From an uncultured Chloroflexota bacterium (lineage in GTDB: Bacteria; Chloroflexota; Anaerolineae; Anaerolineales; Anaerolineaceae), in assembly GCA_902795255.1 (NCBI GenBank), contig CADBKS010000027.1:1-20650 (forward strand): a stretch of 20,650 bases of DNA, given 5' to 3'. The notes below the pieces were generated by a model, which had not been told where the DNA came from, did no database searches, and worked only from the letters and a program-made list of their open reading frames with translations. A program made the translations under genes and the position numbers. Shown here piece after piece: positions 5,884-14,657 of this stretch. How positions within the stretch are numbered: position 1 is the stretch's first letter; the number at the start of each line of letters is the position of its first letter.

Positions 5884-7029
5884 ATGTCAAAACCCCGGAT
5901 CGCCATTTTTTCCGCACTTTATATGCCGCACCTGGGCGGCGTGGAAAAATTCAGTCAGTCCATTGCAGCAGAATTATCAAAAGACAGTCAGGTGACTGTC
6001 TTTTGCATGAATACGGAAAATCAGCCCGGCTTTCTCCGCGAGGGAGAAGTCAGTGTGTTTTTCCTGCCCTGCTTCCCGCTTCAGAAAGGCCGCTTCCCGG
6101 TCCCCAAACCTTCCGCACTGCGGATCATTGAAGAGCAGATCCGAAAGGAACCGCCGGACTTTGCCATCGTCCAGTGCCGTTTTTACCTGCTCAGCTGGCA
6201 TGCCTGCCGTCTGCTGCATAAGCACCGGATCCCCTTTATCCAGATCGAACACGGCGCGGGGGATATCACCATGCCGGATCCCATCGTTGACCGCGTCTGG
6301 CACCTGTATGACGCGGCGCTTACCCGCTCGGAAAAACGCATCCCGCATGACTATTACGCGGTATCCTATGCCGGACTGCGCTGGCTGGAACACTATGGGA
6401 TCAAAGGATCCGGAGTGATCTCCAACAGCATCAATCCCGGCGACTTTACGGAGGCCCTTGCCCATCCGGGAACCTGGCGTGCCGCTCACGGGATCCCCGA
6501 AAACGCGCTGCTGATCACCTTTACGGGCAGGATCATGAAAGAAAAGGGCATCACGGATCTGCTCGAAGCCTTTGACCTGCTGAAAGGCGATGATCTCCAT
6601 CTCGTGGCCGCAGGCGGCGGTGACATGGAGATCATCCGGCCATGGGAAGGCCGGGGAAATATCCACTTTACCGGCAGGATCGATTTCAGCGAGATCCCGC
6701 ACCTTCTGGCTGATACCCAGATCTTCTGTCTGCCTTCCCGCTTTATTGAAGGGAAACCGACAAGCGTCCTGGAGGCTGGTTACTGCGGATGCGCTGTCGC
6801 TGCCACCGGAAGCGGCGGGACGCAAGAGATCATTCCCGATGATAAGTACGGTAAACTCATCCCGGCCGGAAACGTTCCGGCGCTGGCCGAAACACTGCAG
6901 TTTTTTATCGATCATCCGGAAGAGCGGGAAAAGGCGGGGAACGCGCTCCGCGGTTATATTCTGGAAAACTTTACCTGGGAAACCGCAGCCGCCGAAGTGC
7001 GCAAAGCGATGGCAAAATCAAAGCTATAA
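5884..7029 (+). CDS. GT4-family glycosyltransferase, co-transcribed with lexA
   Basis: This 381-residue GT-B enzyme begins MSKPRIAIFSALYMPHLGGV, the classic GT4 acceptor-domain start with the GG-V-E-K loop. The donor domain (about 200-370) carries ITFTGRIMKEKGITDLLEAF, LVAAGGG, IHFTGRI and the full E-x7-E motif EGKPTSVLE. It should transfer a sugar from a nucleotide donor to a glycan or lipid-linked acceptor at the inner membrane face. An alternative TTG start at 5875 overlaps the lexA TGA, but the ATG at 5884, 5 bases past the lexA stop, gives the better N-terminus. No clear Shine-Dalgarno is seen, so translation may be coupled to lexA. If transcribed from the lexA promoter, its expression would rise on DNA damage; that is inference. 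The 3' end overlaps the convergent GNAT gene by 6 bases, with no visible terminator. Confidence 0.85.
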   Translation: MSKPRIAIFSALYMPHLGGVEKFSQSIAAELSKDSQVTVFCMNTENQPGFLREGEVSVFFLPCFPLQKGRFPVPKPSALRIIEEQIRKEPPDFAIVQCRFYLLSWHACRLLHKHRIPFIQIEHGAGDITMPDPIVDRVWHLYDAALTRSEKRIPHDYYAVSYAGLRWLEHYGIKGSGVISNSINPGDFTEALAHPGTWRAAHGIPENALLITFTGRIMKEKGITDLLEAFDLLKGDDLHLVAAGGGDMEIIRPWEGRGNIHFTGRIDFSEIPHLLADTQIFCLPSRFIEGKPTSVLEAGYCGCAVAATGSGGTQEIIPDDKYGKLIPAGNVPALAETLQFFIDHPEEREKAGNALRGYILENFTWETAAAEVRKAMAKSKL

Positions 7030-7971
7030 TTTTTTCCACATCCACGCAAGTGTCTGGTAATAACTGAACCCGGCAGCCTTCATTTCCCCGCCGGATCCGC
7101 CGGCTGGGAGATCGATTTTTAATGCCCGTTTTCCGCCATGAGCGTCTCTGAGGAAGCCGAGCAATCCGGCATATGAATGTTCCGGCAATTCTTCAGCGGG
7201 AACAAACCACAGCGTATCCGCAAACCCGCCGGACTTCTGCCAGGCCGCCCAGGCAGCGGTTCTGCCGTCTGCCATTACCGCACGGCGGAAGCGATTGCCG
7301 GGCGATTCAAGAAAATTTATCAGCTCCGATACCAGTCCCGTTTGGAAAAGGCCGGGCTTGTAATTCAGGTTCCACAGAACTGTCTGCGGGTAACGGTCTG
7401 CCATCAGACGGTGAAACAGCGGCAGATCGGATGCGGGGACGCGTTTCAGACGATACGGAAGGCCTTCATCCCCTCTTACAGCTCCGGCCGGACTGACCCG
7501 GGTCTCCCGGTAATCCGTCACACGAAAACCCCTGCGCCGGTAGAAAGCGACTGTTTCGGGCGCAGACAGCCTTGCCTGCAGGAAAATATCCCGGATCCCT
7601 TCTGCGGTCAGTTCTTTCTCAACTGCTTCAAGCATCCGGGAAGCGATCCCTTCACGCCGGTAAGCTTCCCGCACACAGACATTCGCGATCAGGCAGCGGC
7701 GTCTGCCATTCAGATGGAAGAAGTAAGTGTTGATCAGCCCGAGCAGCGCACCGCTGCCGTTCCGGCATACGACACCGTCCAGCCTGTAAGGAAACGAGAT
7801 CAGACTGCTCAAAAACGGATGCTGAAGGGCGGAAACGCCCTCCCGGTGAAGCTGCGACAGATAGTCCATATTCTCCCGGTCCAGCCAGGGACGGAACGAA
7901 TCTTTCACCAGCAGCGCGATATCTGCGGCATCTTCTTCGGGACGGACGGGTCGGATCTTATACGGGAACAT
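7024..7971 (-). CDS. Two-domain GNAT N-acetyltransferase
   Basis: This 315-residue protein starts MFPYKIRPVRPEEDAADIAL. The N-terminal GNAT domain (about 4-155) contains ANVCVREAYRREGIASRMLE, where R-x-x-G-I-A is the acetyl-CoA pyrophosphate loop, followed by ETVAFYRRRGF, typical of motif B. The C-terminal half (about 160-315) looks like a second, degenerate GNAT fold lacking a clear acetyl-CoA loop, ending in GGEMKAAGFSYYQTLAWMW. The acyl acceptor is unknown. The frame extends upstream to an ATG at 8058, but that start lies before the hairpin of the EF-G gene terminator (8025-8055). The ATG at 7971, which begins just before the family's conserved start, is therefore preferred, although no good ribosome site is visible there. 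It faces the GT4 gene tail to tail with a 6-base overlap. Confidence 0.75.
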   Translation of the reverse strand: MFPYKIRPVRPEEDAADIALLVKDSFRPWLDRENMDYLSQLHREGVSALQHPFLSSLISFPYRLDGVVCRNGSGALLGLINTYFFHLNGRRRCLIANVCVREAYRREGIASRMLEAVEKELTAEGIRDIFLQARLSAPETVAFYRRRGFRVTDYRETRVSPAGAVRGDEGLPYRLKRVPASDLPLFHRLMADRYPQTVLWNLNYKPGLFQTGLVSELINFLESPGNRFRRAVMADGRTAAWAAWQKSGGFADTLWFVPAEELPEHSYAGLLGFLRDAHGGKRALKIDLPAGGSGGEMKAAGFSYYQTLAWMWKKL

Positions 7972-8024
7972 GAGGGGATCTGAAGCAGGAATGTGAATAA
8001 AGCCTGTAGGGAACGAATTCCGGA

Positions 8025-8055
8025 TAAAAAACAGGTGACCCGGAGGCCACCTGTT
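8025..8055 (-). terminator. Terminator of the EF-G-like gene
   Basis: On the minus strand AACAGGTG (8055-8048) pairs with CACCTGTT (8037-8030), followed by a T run (8030-8026). It lies about 20 bases after the EF-G-like stop codon at 8076. Confidence 0.85.
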
Positions 8056-8075
8056 CATTCCGTTGACTTGAACGA

Positions 8076-10151
8076 TTATTTGTTGGCGTCAGCAGCCTTG
8101 TCTTTTTCGTGCTGAGCGATGACGTCCTGCGTAATGTGCGGCGGGACATTTTCATAGTTGGCGAATTCCATCTCGAAGTAACCGCGGCCGCCGGTCATGG
8201 AGCGGAGCGTGGTGGTGTAGCGCTGCATTTCGGCAAGCGGTACAGTCGCGGAGACGGTGGATTCACCCTTTTCGGTTTCCATACCCATCACGCGGGCGCG
8301 GCGGGTATTCAGGTCACCGATCACATCACCCATGTTTTCTTCAGGGACAACGATGCGGACGTTCATGATCGGCTCTTCCAGGACCGGGCCGGCATCCTTG
8401 AACGCGAGCTTGAAGGCTTCACGGCCTGCGGTTTCAAACGCGATCGGTTTGGAGTCGACCGGATGTTCCTTACCGTCATAGACGGAAACCGTCACACCGT
8501 GCACCGGGAACCCGGCAAGGATACCTTCGCGCATGACGTTGCGGATACCCTTTTCGATCGCCGGAATGTAGGAAGCGCTGATGGCACCGCCGAAGATATC
8601 GTTCTTGATCTCGAAATCCGTGTCCGGATTCGGGAAGACACGGAGCCAGACTTCACCGAACTGACCGGAACCACCGGTCTGCTTCTTATGGCGGTACATG
8701 GCTTCAGCCTTCTTGGTGATGGTTTCCTTGTAAGGAACACGCGGGACTTCCGTGAGCAGATTGACCTGGAACTTGGTTTCGGCACGGCGGATGGCAACAT
8801 CAATATGCTGGTCACCCATACCCTGGAGGATCGTCTGGTTGGTATCCTGATCATTGTGCCAGGACAGGGTCATATCTTCTTCGCACAGGCGGGTCAGGGT
8901 CGGGCTGATCTTCGTGGAGTCAGCCTGGGTCTTCGGGAAGATCGCCACACTGTAAAGGGAGCCCGGAAATTCAGGTTTCTGGATCCGGACCGGGTTGGCT
9001 TTGTCGGAGAAAGAGTCGCCGGTAATGGTCTCACTCAGTTTTGCGACGCAGCAGATATCGCCGGCATGGATCGTCTTTACGCCGGTGTTATCCTTACCAC
9101 ACGGAACATAGAGGTTGCCGTAGCGTTCTTCAACTTCGCGGGTGCTGTTCCAGATGCGGGAATCGGAATTCATCACACCGGAATAAACACGGATGAAGGT
9201 CTGTTTGCCGACAAACGGGTCAGCAGTGGTCTTCCACACATAAGCTGCCAGCGGCTTGTCATCTGCGCAGACGAGTTCAACAGGTTCATCATTCTTGTCG
9301 AGAGCAGTCTTCGGGGCAGCTTCGGCAGGGTTCGGCAGAAGGTTGACGAGCGCATCGAGAACAGGAGTTACACCGATCTCGGCAGTCGGGGCAGCGCAGA
9401 AAACCGGGACGAAGGAGCAGTCCTTCACGGCTTTGCTGAAACCGCGGACGATCTCTTCATCGGAGAGTTCCATGGTCTCGAAGAACTTTTCCATCAGTTC
9501 TTCATCGCTTTCGGCGGCAGCTTCGGTCAGCGCGGCGCGAAGTTCATCTGCTTCGTCTTTGTATTCGGCAGGGATCTCTACACCGTTCTTATCGCTGCCG
9601 GCGTAGGCTTTCATCGTGAGGATATCGATAACGCCCTTGAAATCCAGCTTTTCACCCCAGGGGATCTGGACCTGGATCAGGCGCTTGTCGGTGTAATCCT
9701 GGAGGGAATTCATCGCCTTTTTGAAATCCGAATTTTCGCGGTTCATCTTGTTGATGACAACGATACGGGGCAGGTTGAATTTTTCGAGGTATTTCCAGGT
9801 GATTTCAGTACCGACTTCACGGCCGGAAACCGAGTCAACCAAAACGACAGCGCCGTCCGCAACACTCAGGGCAGAGATCACTTCACCGACGAAATCGTTG
9901 TAGCCAGGGGTATCCAGAACATTGATCTTGGTATCCTTGTATTCGACGGGAATGACGGAGCTGTAAAGGGAAATCGTTCGACGCTTTTCTTCGTCATCGA
10001 AGTCGGAAACGGTAGTACCGTCTTCGATCTTACCCAGACGGGTAATGGCTCCCGTATAATGGAGAAAAGTTTCTGCCATCATGGTCTTACCGGCGCTGCT
10101 GTGAGATACAAGCGCTACGTTTCGAATGGATTCGGTTGAATACTCTTTCAT
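8076..10151 (-). CDS. Elongation factor G-like GTPase (EF-G paralogue, FusA2 type)
   Basis: The 691-residue protein has the five-domain layout of EF-G: G domain (about 1-285), domain II (about 300-390), III, IV (about 475-595) and V (about 600-675). G1 is HSSAGKT (17-23) instead of the usual HxDAGKT. G3 is DTPGYNDF (80-87), with Tyr84 where canonical EF-G has the catalytic His of DTPGHVDF. G4 is NKMN (134-137). These substitutions are typical of the EF-G2/FusA2-like paralogues, which may act as alternative translocases, in ribosome recycling or as slow GTPases. The sequence does not decide between these. GAAGGAA lies 6 bases upstream of the ATG. A consensus promoter and a good terminator make it monocistronic. 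Whether canonical fusA exists elsewhere cannot be seen from this window. Confidence 0.9.
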   Translation of the reverse strand: MKEYSTESIRNVALVSHSSAGKTMMAETFLHYTGAITRLGKIEDGTTVSDFDDEEKRRTISLYSSVIPVEYKDTKINVLDTPGYNDFVGEVISALSVADGAVVLVDSVSGREVGTEITWKYLEKFNLPRIVVINKMNRENSDFKKAMNSLQDYTDKRLIQVQIPWGEKLDFKGVIDILTMKAYAGSDKNGVEIPAEYKDEADELRAALTEAAAESDEELMEKFFETMELSDEEIVRGFSKAVKDCSFVPVFCAAPTAEIGVTPVLDALVNLLPNPAEAAPKTALDKNDEPVELVCADDKPLAAYVWKTTADPFVGKQTFIRVYSGVMNSDSRIWNSTREVEERYGNLYVPCGKDNTGVKTIHAGDICCVAKLSETITGDSFSDKANPVRIQKPEFPGSLYSVAIFPKTQADSTKISPTLTRLCEEDMTLSWHNDQDTNQTILQGMGDQHIDVAIRRAETKFQVNLLTEVPRVPYKETITKKAEAMYRHKKQTGGSGQFGEVWLRVFPNPDTDFEIKNDIFGGAISASYIPAIEKGIRNVMREGILAGFPVHGVTVSVYDGKEHPVDSKPIAFETAGREAFKLAFKDAGPVLEEPIMNVRIVVPEENMGDVIGDLNTRRARVMGMETEKGESTVSATVPLAEMQRYTTTLRSMTGGRGYFEMEFANYENVPPHITQDVIAQHEKDKAADANK

Positions 10152-10230
10152 TACTATTCCTTCTGCTGAATATAAATTCTGCTATATACGGCATTAAACT
10201 ACCGCTTGGTCGCATAAATCAAGCTTTACT

Positions 10231-10259
10231 ATTTTAAAGGAAATAACCGTTCTTGTCAA
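10231..10259 (-). promoter_or_regulatory. Promoter of the EF-G-like gene
   Basis: On the minus strand TTGACA (10259-10254) is a perfect -35 and TAAAAT (10236-10231) a good -10, with a 17-base spacer. It is one of the best promoters in the window and implies constitutive, high expression. The predicted leader is about 73 bases. Confidence 0.85.
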
Positions 10260-10306
10260 ACCGATTTTCACAAAAAGGGACAAAACAAAAACGGAAAGAC
10301 GAAAGG

Positions 10307-11878
10307 TCAGATCTGCCCGCCGGACGGGTTGGTTTCCCGATGAATCTCGCTGACAAGGCTGCTGATATAAGCACGCCTCCGCGCTTCCTCTTCCATCCGC
10401 AGTTTCTGATCGTAACGGGCGCAGGTATCCATGATCAACTGCTGGATCCGCTGCGGGTTCCCAACATAATTGAATGAAAGCTCGCCTTCTCCGGCAAGAA
10501 TATAGACCGTACCGTAATTCAGAAGGACCTGGAAGAAGCCCTGTTTTTCAAAACGGACACTCTCGATCTTATGGTTCATCACCATATTGAGATCTTCCTT
10601 GGAAAAGGGGCGCCTGCTGTAATCTTTCACGCAGTCTTCCTCGATAACAAACCGGTGATTGCGCCAGACAAAAAACTGATAAACAGCACACACAGCCGCA
10701 GCCAGTGCCACGGCTAGGAGGATCCTGCGGATCGTAAACACATGAGCGCTGAAACGGAAATAATACATCGCGTAAACCGCCGTGAAAACGATCAGCAGCG
10801 GCATGAACAGCAGCTTCGCCAGCATCCCCCAGTGCGGACGGAACTCCACCCTGTGGAACGGCGGCAGCACATCGGATCCCGGGATCGCTTCCGGCTCCGA
10901 AGCGGCCGTATCCGCAGCCGCGGGGTTCTGCGGGTCGGGAACGGCATTCCGGCCGGCTCCCGACGGTTTTTCGTTCAGGGGGATCGGCCTTCCGGCAGCT
11001 CTCCGCACGGCATGATCGTGGACCAGTTCCGCGATCTGCTGCGGGCAGCCGATCAGCGGTGAAACGAACTGTTCCTTCTCGTCAGCCGTAACGAGCCTTC
11101 CCATATTCAGCGCCCGTTCCAAAAAGTTCTGCCGGACGGAAACGGACTGAAGCCCCGAAAGGCGGATGACCCGCATATCGGCTTCACTGTTCCGGGGGAT
11201 ATGGATGAGATTCCGGGAAGTAATGATCAGCCGCTCATTTGCCCGGGCGGTGATCGACCGGTAAAGAACGCTTCCCGCGGCACCGAGCAGCAGGAAAACC
11301 AGCAGCCATGCCGCGAGATAATGCCGGATCAGCAGGCCGCAGACCCCCAGTCCGATCAGCAGGAAGGGGAGCATCACCAGTGCGGGAGCCGCGACCGACA
11401 GCCAGTGCGCACGGACGGAACCAAGCACCGGATCCGTAATATCGGCCTCCGGCACCAGCCACTGTTCCTGATAGGTCCGGCCGTCATTCAGCATCCGCAT
11501 CGCTTTTTCAAAATCGGGGGACATCTCAAACAGCTGCGCCAGCCCGTCCGCGTTCCAGAACAGGATCTCCAGATCCGTCAGCGCGGCGACTTTTGCGGTA
11601 TAAACGCTGTCTTCTTCCACCGTCTCCAACCCGACAAAACAGCCCTCTTCCAGACAAAGCTGATAACGGCGTCCGCTGCTGTCGGTCTTAAAAGCCACTG
11701 CCTGGCCGTCCAGGATCAGACCGCAATGTTTAGCGGGGGAGCCGCCAAACAGCACAGGCTCCCCCGTTTCATACTTAACACATTTTCCCAGACTCAGCGC
11801 TTTGGTACGGAATACCGTCTCATTGCTGCTGAACGGGAAATATTTCCGCAGGTCCGCGATCCGATCCGATACTTTCAT
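10307..11878 (-). CDS. Membrane protein with a cyclic-nucleotide-binding-like domain and two PH-like domains
   Basis: This 523-residue protein begins with a CNBD-like beta-roll (about 1-130: GEPVLFGGSPAKHCGLILDG, FVGLETV). The phosphate-binding arginine expected in the cAMP pocket is not present; the region reads VYTAKVAAL, so canonical cAMP binding is doubtful. Two transmembrane helices follow (about 160-184 and 187-207), then a bacterial PH-like domain (about 213-290; NERLIITSRNLIHIPRN). An Ala/Pro-rich linker (300-340) leads to a second helix pair (353-372, 384-403) and a second PH-like domain (407-487), and then a charged C-terminal helix (488-512). The helix-pair plus PH module is thus duplicated. 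It starts 10 bases after the clpC stop and is probably transcribed with it. No strong ribosome site is visible. Function unknown; a membrane stress or signalling role linked to ClpC is inference. Confidence 0.75.
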   Translation of the reverse strand: MKVSDRIADLRKYFPFSSNETVFRTKALSLGKCVKYETGEPVLFGGSPAKHCGLILDGQAVAFKTDSSGRRYQLCLEEGCFVGLETVEEDSVYTAKVAALTDLEILFWNADGLAQLFEMSPDFEKAMRMLNDGRTYQEQWLVPEADITDPVLGSVRAHWLSVAAPALVMLPFLLIGLGVCGLLIRHYLAAWLLVFLLLGAAGSVLYRSITARANERLIITSRNLIHIPRNSEADMRVIRLSGLQSVSVRQNFLERALNMGRLVTADEKEQFVSPLIGCPQQIAELVHDHAVRRAAGRPIPLNEKPSGAGRNAVPDPQNPAAADTAASEPEAIPGSDVLPPFHRVEFRPHWGMLAKLLFMPLLIVFTAVYAMYYFRFSAHVFTIRRILLAVALAAAVCAVYQFFVWRNHRFVIEEDCVKDYSRRPFSKEDLNMVMNHKIESVRFEKQGFFQVLLNYGTVYILAGEGELSFNYVGNPQRIQQLIMDTCARYDQKLRMEEEARRRAYISSLVSEIHRETNPSGGQI

Positions 11879-11888
11879 CTTTGCTCAG

Positions 11889-14438
11889 TCAGTCATTTTC
11901 CGCAGTGCCGGTTCCGGCATTTTCCGATCTCTGTTCCGGCGCTCCGGGCAGTTCTGCCGGTTCTTCGGCAGCCGCGGGAAGCGGTTTCCGGATATCCAGC
12001 GTCAGTTCCTCGGCATCCGGCTGATGGGACAGCAGGACCGTATCGCCGGAACTGACCTGCCCGCCCAGCCAGAGGTTGGACAGCGGACTTTCGATATATT
12101 TCTGCAGCGCCCTGCGGAGCGGACGCGCCCCGAACGCGGGATCATACCCGATCGAAGCGAGCCATTCTCTCGCACCGGCATCCAGCTCCAGCGTCACACC
12201 GTTTTCAAGCATGCGATCCTTCAGTTCGTTCATCTGAAGGTCAACGATCTGTTCCATTTCCGGAACGGAAAGCTTGGTGAACATGATGATCTCATCGATC
12301 CGGTTGATGAACTCGGGGCGGAAGGTCGACTTCAGCGCTTTGTCGATCTTCATCTTCGCGTCGCGGTCATCGTTGTCGCCGCCGGTGTTCAGGAACCCCA
12401 GCGACCCGCTCTTGGAAATATATTCCGTTCCGAGGTTGCTGGTCATGATCAGGACCGTGTTCCGGAAGTCCACCAGCTCTCCCTGGCCGTCCGTCAGCCG
12501 GCCGTCATCCAGGATCTGAAGCAGGGAGTTCCAGACTTCGGGGTGGGCCTTTTCGATCTCATCGAACAGGACGACCCGGTACGGGCGGCGCCGCACGGCT
12601 TCAGTCAGCTGACCGCCTTCTTCGTATCCGACATATCCCGGAGGCGCCCCGAACAGCCGGGAGACCGTATGCTGCTCACGGTATTCGCTCATATCCAGAC
12701 GGATCAGCGCATCCTCGTCATCAAACAGGAATTCAGCCAGGGCTTTCGCCAGTTCCGTCTTACCGACGCCGGACGGGCCGATAAAGATAAACGAACCGAT
12801 CGGGCGCTTCGGATCTTTCAGCCCTGTGCGGGAGCGGCGGATCGCGTCGGAAATCGCGTGGATCGCCTCGTCCTGGCCGATAATGCGCTTGTGCAGTTCC
12901 TCTTCCATATGGACCAGCCGTTCGGCCTCGTTCTGGAGCATCTGATTGACCGGGATCCCGGTCCACTGTCCGACGATCTGGGCGATATCATCAACGTCCA
13001 CGACCTCATCCAGTTTCTGGGAGACTTCCCACTCATTCTTTTTGGTGTCATAAAGCTCCTGGGCGCGCAGACGTTCCGCCTTCAGCTCCGCGGCTTTTTC
13101 GTAGTTGCGGTCATTCCCGGCGTTTTCCTCTTCCTCCATCATGCGGTCCAGTTTGGTTTTCATTTCCTTCAGTTCCGGCGGCAGCGAGAAGAGCTTGACG
13201 CGCAGGCTGGCCGCCGCTTCATCCATCAGATCGATCGCCTTATCCGGCAGTTTCCGGTCGGTCACATAGCGGTTGGAAAGCCGGACCGCCGCTTCCAACG
13301 CGTCATCGCTGAAGATGATCTTATGGTGCTGTTCATAGCGGTCGCGGAGCCCTTTGAGCATCTGTACCGTCACCTCTTCGGAAGGTTCCTCTACGTAGAC
13401 CGAAGCGAAACGGCGTTCGAGCGCGGCATCTTTTTCAATATATTTGTGATATTCATCCAGCGTGGTGGCACCGATGCACTGCAGTTCACCGCGGGCCAGG
13501 GCCGGTTTGAGCATATTCGAAGCGTCGATCGCACCCTGGGAAGAACCCGCGCCGATCACGGTATGGAGCTCATCAATGAAAAGGATGATCGATCCCTCCG
13601 CTTTCCGGACCTCGTCGATCACCGCCTTCATGCGTTCCTCGAACTCCCCGCGGAATTTGGAGCCGGCGACCATCGATCCCATGTCCAGTGAAAGGACGGA
13701 TTTTCCGCTCAGGATCTCCGGCACATCGTTGGATGCGATCCGCTGGGCAAGCCCCTCCACGATCGCGGTCTTCCCGACGCCGGCCTCACCGATCAGCACC
13801 GGATTGTTTTTGGTGCGGCGGCACAGGACCTGCATCATCCGCATGATCTCGCTGTCGCGTCCGATCACGGGGTCCAGTTTGCCGTCCCGCGCCATCTGGG
13901 TCAGGTCCCGCGAAAAACGGTCCAGGTTTTTCCGGCTGACGGAGTCCTTCGCCTTCCCTTTTCCGGAGGTTTTAAAGGAGCCTCCGCCGTTCTTGCTCTT
14001 CATGATGATCTCAAGAACCTTGACCCGGATGATCCCGTATTCAGTCATCAGAGAGGCAACAGCCGTCCCTTTCTCGTTGAGGATCGCGAGGAACAGGTGT
14101 TCCGTCCCGATCAGATCCTCCCCGAGGCGTTTGGATTCCGCGTAAGCCTGGTCGATGATCCGGCGGACATTCGGGGTGATAAATACCTGCCCCGCACCCC
14201 CGCCGTAAATATTTGCTTTCGTTGTCGTCCGGAGAATATAATCCAGTCTTTCGCATAAAGTCTTGATCGGCACCCCAAGTTCATCAAGGATCTGCTCAAG
14301 AAGCGGTTCGGGTTTTTCAAGCAGAGCCAGCAGGAAGTGCTCTGTATCGATCTGGTTTTGTTCATAGCGCTGCAGGATCTCGACCGCGCGCTGCGCGGCT
14401 TCCTGAGCACTTTCCGTAAATCTGTCAAATCGCATCAT
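11889..14438 (-). CDS. clpC: ClpC-type AAA+ unfoldase, ATP-binding subunit of Clp protease
   Basis: This 849-residue Hsp100 ATPase unfolds substrates and feeds them to ClpP. It has an N-terminal double Clp repeat (about 1-145) and D1 with Walker A GEAGVGKT (217-224) and Walker [12 protein letters not shown] middle region includes a UVR-like coiled segment (about 420-460; [17 protein letters not shown]). D2 has Walker A GPSGVGKT (554-561), Walker [12 protein letters not shown], and SLGFLN (about 679-684) as the likely ClpP-docking loop. [21 protein letters not shown] block is diagnostic. The frame extends upstream to an ATG at 14471, but that start lacks a ribosome site and lies in an inverted repeat. 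The ATG at 14438 has AGGATGG upstream and gives the usual ClpC N-terminus. A CNBD-like/PH membrane protein follows 10 bases downstream. No CtsR or CIRCE operator was recognised upstream. Confidence 0.92.
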   Translation of the reverse strand: MMRFDRFTESAQEAAQRAVEILQRYEQNQIDTEHFLLALLEKPEPLLEQILDELGVPIKTLCERLDYILRTTTKANIYGGGAGQVFITPNVRRIIDQAYAESKRLGEDLIGTEHLFLAILNEKGTAVASLMTEYGIIRVKVLEIIMKSKNGGGSFKTSGKGKAKDSVSRKNLDRFSRDLTQMARDGKLDPVIGRDSEIMRMMQVLCRRTKNNPVLIGEAGVGKTAIVEGLAQRIASNDVPEILSGKSVLSLDMGSMVAGSKFRGEFEERMKAVIDEVRKAEGSIILFIDELHTVIGAGSSQGAIDASNMLKPALARGELQCIGATTLDEYHKYIEKDAALERRFASVYVEEPSEEVTVQMLKGLRDRYEQHHKIIFSDDALEAAVRLSNRYVTDRKLPDKAIDLMDEAAASLRVKLFSLPPELKEMKTKLDRMMEEEENAGNDRNYEKAAELKAERLRAQELYDTKKNEWEVSQKLDEVVDVDDIAQIVGQWTGIPVNQMLQNEAERLVHMEEELHKRIIGQDEAIHAISDAIRRSRTGLKDPKRPIGSFIFIGPSGVGKTELAKALAEFLFDDEDALIRLDMSEYREQHTVSRLFGAPPGYVGYEEGGQLTEAVRRRPYRVVLFDEIEKAHPEVWNSLLQILDDGRLTDGQGELVDFRNTVLIMTSNLGTEYISKSGSLGFLNTGGDNDDRDAKMKIDKALKSTFRPEFINRIDEIIMFTKLSVPEMEQIVDLQMNELKDRMLENGVTLELDAGAREWLASIGYDPAFGARPLRRALQKYIESPLSNLWLGGQVSSGDTVLLSHQPDAEELTLDIRKPLPAAAEEPAELPGAPEQRSENAGTGTAEND

Positions 14439-14470
14439 AAGTTTCCATCCTGTATCCCCGTTCCGGGGCA

Positions 14471-14486
14471 TGTTTGTTTACAAACA
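14471..14486. promoter_or_regulatory. Inverted repeat in the clpC leader, candidate operator
   Basis: TGTTTGT and ACAAACA form a perfect 7-bp inverted repeat with a 2-base spacer. It lies between the predicted clpC promoter and the chosen clpC start. The repeat does not match CtsR or CIRCE consensus sites. A regulator site or a small RNA hairpin is possible. Confidence 0.35.
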
Positions 14487-14512
14487 CATTGTACTTTATG
14501 CGTGTTAGAACT

Positions 14513-14542
14513 ATATTAAAAATATCATATATATTTGTGCAA
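14513..14542 (-). promoter_or_regulatory. Probable clpC promoter
   Basis: On the minus strand TTGCAC (14542-14537) and TAATAT (14518-14513) are separated by 18 bases in an AT-rich stretch, a fair sigma-A match. The predicted leader to the ATG at 14438 is about 68 bases. Confidence 0.6.
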
Positions 14543-14561
14543 TCTTTGAGCCAAAGTAAAC

Positions 14562-14567
14562 TATAAT
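14562..14567 (+). promoter_or_regulatory. -10 box of the fructokinase operon
   Basis: TATAAT is a perfect -10. The best -35-like sequence, TTGTGC at 14535-14540, is 21 bases away, so the -35 is weak. It lies divergent to, and overlaps, the clpC promoter region. Confidence 0.5.
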
Positions 14568-14657
14568 TATGAGCAGAACATACCGCCGGCATCTCATGAC
14601 TGTGAAGAAGCCGGCATATCAAACTGAAAACCGGCCATACCAGTCAGGAGGTTTTTT

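Noticed and set aside
7972..8058. N-terminal extension of the GNAT protein from the ATG at 8058
   Set aside because: The start lies upstream of the EF-G gene terminator hairpin, and the extra 29 residues show no family-like pattern.
8109..10139. A 676-codon plus-strand frame opposite the EF-G-like gene
   Set aside because: It is the complement of a highly conserved EF-G coding sequence, has no family-like translation and no ribosome site; high GC third positions keep it open.
11802..13691. A 629-codon plus-strand frame opposite clpC
   Set aside because: Shadow of clpC; the translation lacks recognisable domains.
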